Origin: Vibrio sp. Hep-1b-8
Lineage (GTDB): Bacteria; Pseudomonadota; Gammaproteobacteria; Enterobacterales; Vibrionaceae
Assembly (NCBI RefSeq): GCF_006124995.1
Contig: NZ_QEWN01000104.1
Coordinates: 1-61,121 of the forward strand
Length of the DNA stretch: 61,121 nt
Reading direction: 5' to 3'
The position numbers and the translations under genes were made by a program. This document shows, piece by piece, positions 9,024 through 17,134 of this stretch. Numbering within the stretch: position 1 is the first letter of the stretch; every line of letters starts with the position of its first letter. Below the pieces are notes generated by a model, which saw only the letters and a list, made by a program, of their open reading frames with translations, ran no database searches and had not been told where the DNA came from.

Positions 9024-9671
9024 ATGGATCCTGTGTTTATTGAAAACTTTGAAGCGTTTGTCATCGCTATCACAATATTAACACTCACACCGGGTTTGGA
9101 TACTGCTCTGGTTATCCGCAATACCTCGCGCGCGGGATTTGTGGATGGCTCGATAACCAGCGTTGGTATCTGTAGTGGTTTGTTTGTACACGCGTTATTT
9201 TCAGCGGTTGGGATCTCTGCGTTATTAGCTCAATCCGCGGAGTTGTTCGGCTTTATTAAAATGTTGGGTGCAGCATATTTAATATGGTTGGGGATCAGTA
9301 GTTTAAAGACGGTTCTGGGTAAACAGCAGGGTATGGAGTTTAAAGAGGGTAAGGATCACTCCCTCCGCATTCGTCGTTCACTGCGTGAAGGCTTTTTGTC
9401 CAATGTCCTTAACCCGAAAACGGCGGTTTTTTATCTGGCTTTTTTACCCCAGTTTATCGACCCACAAGGCTCACCATTGCTGCAATCACTATTCATGGCA
9501 AGCATCCACTTTGTCATCGCCATGTGCTGGCAATGTGGCTTAGCTGGGGCATTAACCAGTGCAAAAACGTTGTTAAAAAGTCCTTGTTTTATGAAGTGGA
9601 TGGAAGGTACGACGGGGGCTGTGCTTATCCTATTAGGGGCAAAACTGATTGTTGAGGACACAACACTTTAG
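9024..9671 (+). CDS. LysE/RhtB-family amino-acid exporter
   Basis: Inner-membrane protein of 215 aa with about six hydrophobic segments. The signature TPGLDTALVIRNTSRAGFVDG near the N-terminus and the later SNVLNPKTAVFYLAFLPQF are diagnostic of the LysE/RhtB translocator family, which exports amino acids or their analogues. The substrate cannot be told from sequence. The start at 9024 has only a weak ribosome site (TTAGGTGG close by). The gene is monocistronic and divergent from the M32 gene. Its 3' end abuts a decayed HD-GYP fragment on the opposite strand. Confidence 0.88.
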   Translation: MDPVFIENFEAFVIAITILTLTPGLDTALVIRNTSRAGFVDGSITSVGICSGLFVHALFSAVGISALLAQSAELFGFIKMLGAAYLIWLGISSLKTVLGKQQGMEFKEGKDHSLRIRRSLREGFLSNVLNPKTAVFYLAFLPQFIDPQGSPLLQSLFMASIHFVIAMCWQCGLAGALTSAKTLLKSPCFMKWMEGTTGAVLILLGAKLIVEDTTL

Positions 9672-9791
9672 TTCTGTGATCACGTCTTCTATCGGCCAAG
9701 CCGGCTTGTAACAGCGTTTATGGGTTAATGCGTCAAAGACATCTGCAACAGCAATGATCCTTGCCTCTATGCTAATTTCATCGCCTGTTAA
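9672..9791 (-). pseudogene. Remnant of an HD-GYP domain gene
   Basis: Reading the minus strand from 9791 gives about 40 codons: LTGDEIS followed by ARIIAVADVFDALTHKR and CYKPAWPIEDVI. This is the well-known conserved block of HD-GYP c-di-GMP phosphodiesterases (usually EARIVAVADVFDALTSxRPYK). A TAG stop lies immediately before the Leu codon and the sequence diverges after ITELK. Only this internal piece remains. It is too short to function and is best read as a deletion scar. Confidence 0.75.
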
Positions 9792-9794
9792 CTA

Positions 9795-10070
9795 GGACGG
9801 TTCCTCTTATGGGTATAGGAAAGAAAGGAATCAAATACAAGTTGAGTTAGCGAGCACTGTATAGAGACAAGGATCTCGTCCAGATATTGACGAAGATTGA
9901 ACTCTCTCAGTTCGACAGAGCTCTCAGAATAGGGTGAATTGGCATAAATCATAGGAGAAATGAGGTAGTGAGGCTTCAAGAGTAAAAGCATAGAACATCA
10001 GGCGAAAGTTTACGGGGCTGCCAATCTTTCTTGTCAATTTAGCAGTTACGGCAGTGGAATTCAGTGAGCG
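9795..10070. other. Intergenic stretch without a recognised gene
   Basis: Between the HD-GYP remnant and the symporter terminator. A 67-codon open frame exists on the minus strand, but it has no recognisable features and no clear ribosome site. It may be decayed sequence belonging to the same lost HD-GYP gene, which I could not show. Confidence 0.4.
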
Positions 10071-10074
10071 ATGA

Positions 10075-10105
10075 TAAAAAGGGCAAGCCGATTGGCGGCT
10101 TGCCC
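10075..10105 (-). terminator. Intrinsic terminator of the symporter gene
   Basis: Perfect 10-bp stem (GGGCAAGCCG / CGGCTTGCCC) with a 5-nt loop at 10081-10105. On the minus strand it is followed by TTTTTA. It starts 13 bp beyond the symporter stop codon. Confidence 0.88.
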
Positions 10106-10118
10106 GATGTACAAAAGG

Positions 10119-11492
10119 TTAAACGACGTGTTGAGGCTTTTGAACGAGGTTGATTGCGGAGTCAAAGTAACGTTTGGTCTCTTCAATCACAACCTGACGC
10201 AGCGCGATCAGTCCGATCAAATTCGGAATCGCCATCAGGCCGTTGACGATGTCTGCGATTATCCAGATCATATCGAGTTGCAAGAATGCACCTGATGCCA
10301 CTAAACAGACGAAAACAATCTTGTATGGCCATACTGCTTTGGTACCAAAGAGGTATACGACACAGCGCTCTCCGTAGTAGTTCCAGCCTAAAATGGTTGT
10401 GAAAGCGAAGAACATCAAGCCAATAGAAACCAGCATTGGGCCAAAAGTTTGTGAGTTCAGGCCGACGGCAAAAGCGTGTGTTGTCATCGCCGCACCAGCG
10501 AAGTCACTTTGCCATGCTCCCGTAAGAATCAACGCCAGACCTGTCATCGTACAGATGATGATTGTGTCGAAGAAGGTGCCTGTCATTGAGATAAGACCTT
10601 GCTTGACACAAGAGTCAGTTCTTGCCGCCGCTGCCGCCATGGGTGCACTACCAAGGCCGGACTCATTAGAGAACACACCACGAGCGATTCCAGATTGAAT
10701 TGCCAGCATGATACTTGCGCCTAGGAAGCCTCCCGTTGCTGCCGTTGAAGTAAAGGCAGAAACGAGCACTAGTTCAATCGCATCAAGCAATTTATCTGCA
10801 TTGGTGATAATCACACTTAAACAGGCAACAACGTAGAAAAGTGCCATCGCAGGGACGACTTTACCCGCGACGCTAGCGATAGATTTGATGCCGCCGATCG
10901 TCACAAATGCTACTAATAAAGTCAGTAGGCTCGCTGATATTTCGCGTGAAACGCCAAACGATAATTCACTTGCGTCAAGAATGGCATTGACTTGTGGGAA
11001 GGTGCCAATACCAAAACAGGCAACACCCAGTGCAAATACCGCGAACAAAACGGCCAGAGTTTTGGAACCAACGCCGTACTGTAAGTAGTACATTGGGCCA
11101 CCAATCATCTGTCCCTTGTCGTCTGTTTGGCGGTATTTTACGGCGAGTAAACATTCTGCGTACTTGGTTGCCATACCAAACAGAGCCGCAAGCCACATCC
11201 AAAATAGCGCACCAGGTCCGCCAAGTTTGATTGCTGTCGCGACACCGACGATATTACCAGTGCCGATTGTTGCCGAAAGAGCTGTACACAAAGCAGCAAA
11301 ACTAGAGACGTCGCCCTGTTTGCCAGAGTCACCTTTGCTAAAAACGAGTTTCAAAGCGGTTGGAAGGTGTCGAAACTGCAGTAAGCCGAGGCGAAAAGTG
11401 AAGTATATTCCAGTACCAACCAGCAAGATTAAAAGCGGTGGGCCCCAGACAAAATTGTCGATTGTTTTTAGTAAAGATTGCAGGTTATCCAT
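10119..11492 (-). CDS. Sodium/amino-acid symporter, AGCS family (probable glycine uptake)
   Basis: Inner-membrane symporter of 457 aa with about ten transmembrane segments, alanine-or-glycine:cation symporter family. Diagnostic blocks: TALSATIGTGNIVGVATAIKLGGPGALFWMW, KYAECLLAVKYR, GGPMYYLQYG, FSNESGLGSAPMAAAAA and GWNYYGERC-like text near the end. The tandem glycine riboswitch directly upstream shows that expression follows glycine, so glycine is the likely substrate. V. cholerae VC1422 has the same arrangement. The gene is monocistronic and ends at a strong terminator. Confidence 0.93.
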   Translation of the reverse strand: MDNLQSLLKTIDNFVWGPPLLILLVGTGIYFTFRLGLLQFRHLPTALKLVFSKGDSGKQGDVSSFAALCTALSATIGTGNIVGVATAIKLGGPGALFWMWLAALFGMATKYAECLLAVKYRQTDDKGQMIGGPMYYLQYGVGSKTLAVLFAVFALGVACFGIGTFPQVNAILDASELSFGVSREISASLLTLLVAFVTIGGIKSIASVAGKVVPAMALFYVVACLSVIITNADKLLDAIELVLVSAFTSTAATGGFLGASIMLAIQSGIARGVFSNESGLGSAPMAAAAARTDSCVKQGLISMTGTFFDTIIICTMTGLALILTGAWQSDFAGAAMTTHAFAVGLNSQTFGPMLVSIGLMFFAFTTILGWNYYGERCVVYLFGTKAVWPYKIVFVCLVASGAFLQLDMIWIIADIVNGLMAIPNLIGLIALRQVVIEETKRYFDSAINLVQKPQHVV

Positions 11493-11604
11493 GATTTCCC
11501 CTTAAGTGATAATGCTTATTTAAGGAGAAGAGGGAAAGCACAGAGATCAGGGATCTCTGATTAACTACAGGCAGAAAAGCGGTGTAGTAGGTTAGATCTT
11601 TCCA

Positions 11605-11808
11605 CTCCTCTGTCCTTTTGCCTGAGAGTTTCACTTTACTTGCGTAAAGCTTGCTCCTTCGGCGACCGATTTAACGGTTCTCTCCAGAGGTTCCTCCAAC
11701 TACAGTCCTCGCTACCTAAATAGCACCTGAAAGATTTACTTCTTCGGTAGGTTATTTTATGCAAATGTTAACATTTGGTAAATAACCGCTCTCCTGCAGT
11801 CTTCATCG
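11605..11808 (-). promoter_or_regulatory. Tandem glycine riboswitch (two aptamers)
   Basis: Read on the minus strand. The upstream aptamer (about 11802-11711) has GACTGCAGGAGAGCGG, CCGAAGAAGTAAATC and TTTCAGGTGC. The downstream aptamer (about 11704-11607) has CTCTGGAGAGAACCG, TCGCCGAAGGAGCAAGC and AAACTCTCAGGCAAAAGGAC. A short linker (CGAGGACTGTAGTTGGAGG) joins them. Both the order and the core sequences closely follow the V. cholerae VCI-II riboswitch that precedes the same symporter. In that system glycine binding switches the downstream gene on. The region ends about 110 nt before the symporter ATG. Confidence 0.95.
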
Positions 11809-12086
11809 GAACAATTGCTCAATTTAAGAGCAAAAGTTGGTCGATAGCACTGTTCGCTGTCGACGTGTGAACTTTATCATTATTTTGATGTAATTCAATA
11901 ACAGAATTGCATGTTTTTGATCGATTTTATTATCGAGATAAGTGTGGTTTTTATTGATTTTATTGTGTCATATTGACTCTTGTTGGATGATGTCAATATG
12001 ACTTTATTTCTGCCTTGTTAAAGGTAAGTTACGTGACACGCTGCTTAGCGCAGTACAATCTAGGAATGGAAGTGAGATAAGACCAA
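11809..12086. other. Promoter region upstream of the glycine riboswitch
   Basis: AT-rich non-coding stretch between the riboswitch and the YggL terminator. It should hold the promoter of the riboswitch-symporter transcript. I could not pick convincing -35/-10 boxes. No gene is seen. Confidence 0.4.
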
Positions 12087-12087
12087 T

Positions 12088-12115
12088 AAAAAAATAGCGC
12101 CGTTTAAGGCGCTAT
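12088..12115 (-). terminator. Intrinsic terminator of the YggL gene
   Basis: Stem ATAGCGCC / GGCGCTAT with a 6-nt loop (12094-12115). On the minus strand it is followed by a run of seven T. It starts 9 bp after the stop codon. Confidence 0.85.
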
Positions 12116-12123
12116 AATCGAGA

Positions 12124-12465
12124 TTAGAAGTAGTTTGCGTCTACGAGTTTACTCACTTTCACCGCTTTCACTTCTTCACGTGCTTCTAACCATGCTAAAA
12201 CTTGAGCTTGATGTTCTTCAGTCGCATCAGCATAGCGTTGGTTGCAGCATAGGAAACCTTCGAAGAGTTCTAAGCCGCCACCACCAAAGCAGAGACCTAG
12301 TCCATCGATGTAGTCGATGAAGTCATCAACAAATGCATCGTATCGATCAAAATCATTGATGTTTGTTTCGCAACTCAGTTCAAAACCTTTCATTGCAAAC
12401 TCGCCTAGGAAAAGTTTCTTTTGAATACGGCGCTTTTTATTGTCTAGTTTGTATGGTTTCATCAT
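12124..12465 (-). CDS. YggL family protein (DUF469)
   Basis: Small cytoplasmic protein of 113 aa, similar in size and layout to E. coli YggL, which is associated with the large ribosomal subunit. Shared features: the basic N-terminus (KKRRIQKKL), the block LGEFAMKGFELS, DDFIDYID, an FEGFLCC core, TEEHQAQVLAWLEAR and a closing VSKLVDANYF. It is monocistronic with its own terminator. The N-terminus may start one codon later because two ATGs are adjacent. Confidence 0.85.
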   Translation of the reverse strand: MMKPYKLDNKKRRIQKKLFLGEFAMKGFELSCETNINDFDRYDAFVDDFIDYIDGLGLCFGGGGLELFEGFLCCNQRYADATEEHQAQVLAWLEAREEVKAVKVSKLVDANYF

Positions 12466-12705
12466 TTTGGTCCCATGGTTTTATTACGGTTCTTTATACC
12501 TCATTCTAAGTGACACACCAAATAAAATGCTGATATACAAATAAAAGTGACGCCTTTTCATCCAGATTTGGTCACAACGTATTTAAAGTAACCAATTGAA
12601 ATAATTTATTTAATACTGTGGGTGGCGAAAACAACCTGACTCTGACTATTTAGGCACAAAAAATGGTATAAAGTAATCAGTATAGGATCTGCCCAAGGAG
12701 AGGTT

Positions 12706-12864
12706 ATGACAAGGTTACTTGCCATCGCGTTTTTGATTGTCATCGCGTTTGTACTGATCCGCTATCGTACGAGCGAGAAGTTGCAGAAGTACGTCGTAAT
12801 AACGTTGGTTTCCAGCTTTATTATCTATACCGCAACAATCATGGTTACAGAACTAATTCGCTAG
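12706..12864 (+). CDS. Small membrane protein, 52 aa, unknown function
   Basis: Open frame of 52 codons with a good ribosome site (AAGGAGAGG, 4 nt before ATG). The product has two hydrophobic stretches (LLAIAFLIVIAFVLI and YVVITLVSSFIIYTATIMV) separated by a basic turn (RYRTSEKLQKY), so it is probably a two-span inner-membrane protein. It ends 16 bp before the coiled-coil gene and is probably co-transcribed with it. No family was recognised. Confidence 0.7.
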   Translation: MTRLLAIAFLIVIAFVLIRYRTSEKLQKYVVITLVSSFIIYTATIMVTELIR

Positions 12865-12880
12865 GCTTTAGGAGCAATAA

Positions 12881-13615
12881 GTGAACGAACAAAACGATAT
12901 ACAAGAGAATGATGACGTTGTTGTGATTGAGGAGAGAGACAAGCGTGCTCGCCTCTATATTGTCATCGCTGGTGCGTTAGGTCTTGCGTTAGGTGGTTTG
13001 GTGGGTTCGACACTCACGGCACAAAAGTGGGAATCGACTTACCAATCTCTTGAACAACAATATCAAACATTAGTGGCTGACAAACAACAAATGGCCACTC
13101 AAGTAGAGCAGAGAGTTGCCAAGGTTGATGATGAGGTTGAAGAGAAGCTGCAATTGGCGATGAATGCTCAGCAACAAGAGCATAAACTGGCTTTGGATGC
13201 GCTTCAGTCACAGGTCAACGAACTACAAACCGAAAATACGACCTTGAAAGAGCAGATTGCGCAGCAAAAACAGCAAATAACCACGGTGAATAGCCAGAAT
13301 ACTCAGCTCAACCGACAGGCCGATATGCAGGCAACAATGTTTGAGCGTTCACGTGAGTTGTTCCAGCAGGAACTGAAAGTCTCTCAGGAGCTAGAAGCCC
13401 TAGAGAAAGAACGTGAAGAACTTGCGCCCAAAATCGTTGAATTGAAAAAACAGTGTGATGTCTATTTGGAAGGCACCTCTTGGGACGCCAAATCAGATGC
13501 GTGTGATAAGCAAGACGAAGCACAATCAAGGTTGAGTCAAGTTGAACAAATGATTCGTGTTCATCAGATGGATTTAAAACAAATGAAGGCCTTATCGCAA
13601 GAGCTCGGTCTTTAG
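12881..13615 (+). CDS. Single-span membrane protein with long coiled coil
   Basis: Protein of 244 aa starting at GTG, with GGAG about 7 nt upstream. A short acidic cytoplasmic N-terminus (NEQNDIQENDDVVVIEERDKRAR) precedes one membrane span (LYIVIAGALGLALGGLVGSTL, about residues 25-45). A heptad-rich coiled coil follows to the C-terminus (many Gln, Glu and Lys). Two Cys lie near the end (KKQCDVYL and SDACDKQ). Positive-inside bias places the coiled coil in the periplasm. I recognise no functional family. It shares an operon with the 52-aa membrane protein and ends at a strong terminator. Confidence 0.75.
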   Translation: MNEQNDIQENDDVVVIEERDKRARLYIVIAGALGLALGGLVGSTLTAQKWESTYQSLEQQYQTLVADKQQMATQVEQRVAKVDDEVEEKLQLAMNAQQQEHKLALDALQSQVNELQTENTTLKEQIAQQKQQITTVNSQNTQLNRQADMQATMFERSRELFQQELKVSQELEALEKEREELAPKIVELKKQCDVYLEGTSWDAKSDACDKQDEAQSRLSQVEQMIRVHQMDLKQMKALSQELGL

Positions 13616-13640
13616 TCTGTTTCCGCCTTCGCCCTAAAAG

Positions 13641-13666
13641 CGCCTCTATCTTAGAGGCGTTTTTAT
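13641..13666 (+). terminator. Intrinsic terminator
   Basis: Stem CGCCTCTA / TAGAGGCG with a 3-nt loop followed by TTTTTATT, 25 bp after the coiled-coil gene. Confidence 0.9.
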
Positions 13667-13766
13667 TATCTGTCTCAGGATAGAGGCACTGATTTGGTAA
13701 CGAGTAAAGCGATTTTCAGAAAATGCGCTACGTTTAAAGTAATTGCTTGGGAAATGAAGGCTCAGG

Positions 13767-15557
13767 ATGCGGCTGTTTAAACTCAATGAAAGCGTGCAGG
13801 TTGTAAGCTATATCGCCTATATTGCTGCAGTGGGCGTCATGTCCCGTGCACTTTTATCTGATCCACATCCGTGGGAGATGCCGTTTTACCTATTTCCTGC
13901 ATTACTTCTCTTTGCGTTATACACGCAAGTACTTGCATTCAAACACCTTTGTGCGTTTGCTGGTGTAGCGATATTTATTGCCGGAGGTTTAGTGCAGCAC
14001 TTCGGTCTTGATGAGATCAAGGTATGCCTCTTTGCGCTTCCTTTATGCTATGTGGTGTTATTCCCCGGAACGTTATGGCCGATTGCTGTTTGTGCAGCGT
14101 TGATCAATGGCTACCTATATCAACTGTCACTCACTGAGTTTGATGCCTTTATCGATGTGTCGATTGAAATGATAGCGAGTAGTGTGTTCGCAACATTGAT
14201 GACCTATTCATATATGAAGACCAAGCAGCAAGCCCTTGTCTTTAAAATAGAAAGTCAAACCGATTACCTCACAAAACTGCCGAATATCAATGCGTATCGG
14301 GAGGACATAAGCCGAATAAATGAGAGTAACGCCAAGAAATTTGGGCTGCTCCACATTGGGTTAGAAGGGTTTAAAAATGTCAATGACAGGCTTGGTTATC
14401 GCCATGGAGATGATCTTCTCGTCGCGTTTGCCAGGCATATGAAAGACTTGATCGGAGATGATGGTAAGGTTTACCGTTTTGGTGGTGACGAATTTCTCGT
14501 CGTTGTGGAGCAACAGGACATTGTAGAAAAGCTCAATGATCTGGTTGATAAACTGAGCCGCCATCAAAGAGTGATGTTCAATGTCGACAATACATCTCAT
14601 CGGTTGTCTTACTGTATTGGCGTTGCGATGGCAGGAGATGCACTTGGCAGCACCGAAGTATGGGAAAAAAACGCAGATTTTGCATTGTATAAAGCACGCT
14701 CTGAAGGAGCGGGAGCGGTGTGCTGGTTTGATGATGAACTACTTGGCGAGACAATTAGGCAGCATCAGATTGAAACGGAGATTAAGTCGGCGTTATTAAG
14801 CGATCAATTTTTGTTGATGTACCAGCCCAAAGTGGAAATTGAAACCGCACGCATTGTTGGTGCTGAAGCGTTGTTGCGCTGGAACCATCCTCAGCTTGGG
14901 CCTATTTCCCCAGGTGAATTTATCCCTATTGCGGAAAAAACGATTCAGATCGTGCCTGTCGGCCAGTGGATAATCATAGAAGCATGCCGTCAAGCAAAAC
15001 GTTACCATGATCAGGGGCTATCCATCTGTATTGCTGTCAATGTCTCAACGGTTCAGTTTGCTCATGCTGATCTGTTCGAAGTGGTATGCCACGCATTAAA
15101 AGAGACACAACTGCCATCGCATCTATTGCAGATGGAGATTACAGAGTCGACCTTAATGAGTGACCCAGAAAACATTACCGATATCTGTCGTCAGTTGAGA
15201 GCCATTGGCGTTTCGGTTGCGATTGATGATTTTGGTGTCGAATACTCTAGCCTTAAATATCTCAAACAGTTACCGACGGATGTGATCAAGATAGATAAAT
15301 GTTTCGTCGATGATTGTGCCGTTAGCCACTCAGACCGAGTGCTTGTTCGAACCATCATTCAGATGGGACATAGTTTAGGCATTAAGCTGGTGGCTGAAGG
15401 GGTTGAGTATCAGGAGCAGCTTGATGTTTTACGTCAAGAAGGATGCGACCAATACCAAGGTTACTTGTTTTCTCAGCCACTGTCCTTTGAAGAGTTCGGT
15501 TCGATGATGAAACAAGAGGTACGCGAAGCGCGGCTGGTCAAATTAACCAGAGAATAA
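13767..15557 (+). CDS. Membrane GGDEF-EAL protein (c-di-GMP turnover)
   Basis: Protein of 596 aa. Residues 1-150 form about five or six membrane spans (a MASE-like sensor region). A GGDEF domain follows (about 160-325) and then an EAL domain (about 335-585). The GGDEF signature is intact (RFGGDEF, 239-243), but the first metal-binding Asp of the usual DxDxFK block is Gly (HIGLEGFKNVND, G198), and no RxxD inhibitory site is visible. The EAL domain keeps EAL (367-369), ITE (E460), DD (487-488), KID (K508) and AEGVE. Its loop 6 reads DDFGVEYSS instead of DDFGTGYSS. Cyclase activity is doubtful; phosphodiesterase activity is possible but not certain. The signal sensed is unknown. It is monocistronic. 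Confidence 0.9.
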   Translation: MRLFKLNESVQVVSYIAYIAAVGVMSRALLSDPHPWEMPFYLFPALLLFALYTQVLAFKHLCAFAGVAIFIAGGLVQHFGLDEIKVCLFALPLCYVVLFPGTLWPIAVCAALINGYLYQLSLTEFDAFIDVSIEMIASSVFATLMTYSYMKTKQQALVFKIESQTDYLTKLPNINAYREDISRINESNAKKFGLLHIGLEGFKNVNDRLGYRHGDDLLVAFARHMKDLIGDDGKVYRFGGDEFLVVVEQQDIVEKLNDLVDKLSRHQRVMFNVDNTSHRLSYCIGVAMAGDALGSTEVWEKNADFALYKARSEGAGAVCWFDDELLGETIRQHQIETEIKSALLSDQFLLMYQPKVEIETARIVGAEALLRWNHPQLGPISPGEFIPIAEKTIQIVPVGQWIIIEACRQAKRYHDQGLSICIAVNVSTVQFAHADLFEVVCHALKETQLPSHLLQMEITESTLMSDPENITDICRQLRAIGVSVAIDDFGVEYSSLKYLKQLPTDVIKIDKCFVDDCAVSHSDRVLVRTIIQMGHSLGIKLVAEGVEYQEQLDVLRQEGCDQYQGYLFSQPLSFEEFGSMMKQEVREARLVKLTRE

Positions 15558-15583
15558 AAAAGCCGCGGTCGCGGCTTTTTTTA
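15555..15583. terminator. Bidirectional intrinsic terminator
   Basis: Stem AGCCGCG / CGCGGCT with a GT loop, flanked by A-tracts on the left and seven T on the right. It sits between two convergent genes (GGDEF-EAL and M20 peptidase) and can serve both. Confidence 0.9.
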
Positions 15584-15586
15584 CGG

Positions 15587-16693
15587 TTAGTGTGTAAGGT
15601 AGTGTTGAACAAACTCACTTACTTTGACCATATCGTCAACGGCGATAAACTCTTCTGTGGTATGTACTTTTGCCATACCTGTTGAGATATTTACGGTGGT
15701 TAATCCTTTCGCATTGAAGTTATTTGCATCACTACCACCCCCAGTTCCTTTGGTGTAAGGCTTAGCACCAATCGCCTCAAATGATGCTTTAACTGCTTCG
15801 ATATGAGGGTGGTTATCAGCAATGACAAATGCGTTGTATGCGCGGGTTGAATCAATCTCTACTTGAGCACCATACTTATCGGCCGCTGCCTGAAACGTCT
15901 CAATCATATGCGATACTTGCTGGGAGAGTTTTTCATCATTTAGTGAGCGCGCTTCTGCGACCACTTTTAAAGAAGGCATAACGATGTTGGTCGCATTACC
16001 GCCTTGTACAATCCCGATATTAGCCGTTGTTTCGTGATCGATGCGCAGTAGCTTCATTTGAGTGATAGCATCTGCTGCGACTTGAATCGCGCTAATGCCT
16101 TCTTCTGGCGCCAAACCGGCGTGCGCAGGACGACCGATAAAGTTGGCGACGATTTTTTGCTGACCCGGAGCGGCATTGACTATGGTGCCAATCGGCCCCC
16201 CTGTATCGAGTACGATCGCTTTGTCTGACTGGATGTAAGACATGTCAAAGTGCTGAGAACCAAATAGTCCGCCTTCTTCATGAACAGTGAAAGCTATCTC
16301 GATGGTCTTGTGAGCTTGGTTAGCCGCTTGAATACAACGGACTGCTTCCATGATAGCTGCGATACCCGACTTGTCATCACCGCCAAGGATGGTATTCCCC
16401 TTAGAGCGGATAATGCCATTTTCGATGATAGGCTCAATACCAATTCCTGGGGTTACGGTATCCATGTGACAACTCAGTACGATGCTGTCGGCAAGTTCAC
16501 CTTCCAAGCGAGCGTAGACGTTAAAGCCATTGGAGACATCTTGTGGGACAGCTAACTTATGTACGGTAAAGCCAAGCTCCCCGAGCTGCTCTGCTAGCGT
16601 TTCAGCAATTTGCTTTTCGTTGCGAGATTCACTGTCAATTTTGACAAGTTGAATAAAGTGTTCGACCAGACGTTCACGATTAATTTGAGTCAT
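15587..16693 (-). CDS. PepT-like M20 family peptidase
   Basis: Cytoplasmic zinc peptidase of 368 aa, M20B (tripeptidase T-like) family. Metal ligands are visible: His and Asp in LSCHMDTV, Asp in ILGGDDKSG, Glu-Glu in TVHEEGGLFGS, Asp in VLDTGG, and a C-terminal His in MAKVHTTEEF. The GRPAHAG block is the dimerisation-domain signature. It cleaves short peptides from the N-terminus; the exact substrate cannot be assigned. It is shorter than PepT proper (about 408 aa) and fits the pepT-like group. It is monocistronic and convergent with the GGDEF-EAL gene. Confidence 0.87.
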   Translation of the reverse strand: MTQINRERLVEHFIQLVKIDSESRNEKQIAETLAEQLGELGFTVHKLAVPQDVSNGFNVYARLEGELADSIVLSCHMDTVTPGIGIEPIIENGIIRSKGNTILGGDDKSGIAAIMEAVRCIQAANQAHKTIEIAFTVHEEGGLFGSQHFDMSYIQSDKAIVLDTGGPIGTIVNAAPGQQKIVANFIGRPAHAGLAPEEGISAIQVAADAITQMKLLRIDHETTANIGIVQGGNATNIVMPSLKVVAEARSLNDEKLSQQVSHMIETFQAAADKYGAQVEIDSTRAYNAFVIADNHPHIEAVKASFEAIGAKPYTKGTGGGSDANNFNAKGLTTVNISTGMAKVHTTEEFIAVDDMVKVSEFVQHYLTH

Positions 16694-17134
16694 TGTTATA
16701 CCTCGTTAGGAACAGAGGGGATTACCATATCTTGCTCAGCCGAGTCGCAAACTGCGCTACGTCAATCTATCGGTGACTCTGACAGGCTTTTTATCGTCAG
16801 GTATCTGTTGGGCTTATACATGTTCAGGTGATTATTTACTCGTTTTATCAAACACTAATGGCACGCACTCTTAGGTTCAGAACTCGATGTAGGCAAAGTT
16901 GAAAAATTCCTCATTCACGGTCGTTGATGCTTAAAATGTAAAATAAATGTTACTGCATGGTTTTATTTTAAGTTGTTGTTTTTAATCGTTAAAATAGGTT
17001 TTTAAATTCGCCGTTTACAGTTTTTGATTACATTTGCGTAACCTTGAAATTGCGCGTAAAGATTCATTTTTTGCTCGTGATAAGCCAAGTTATTGATAGA
17101 TACATGGTAGTTACTAATACACGAGGGACATCAA
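16694..17134. other. Divergent promoter region between the M20 peptidase and hppD
   Basis: 440 bp, strongly AT-rich between 16920 and 17100, without a supportable gene. It should carry promoters for both flanking transcripts. I looked for TyrR-like TGTAAA-N6-TTTACA boxes upstream of hppD and found only half matches (TTTACAG near 17020). Confidence 0.5.
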
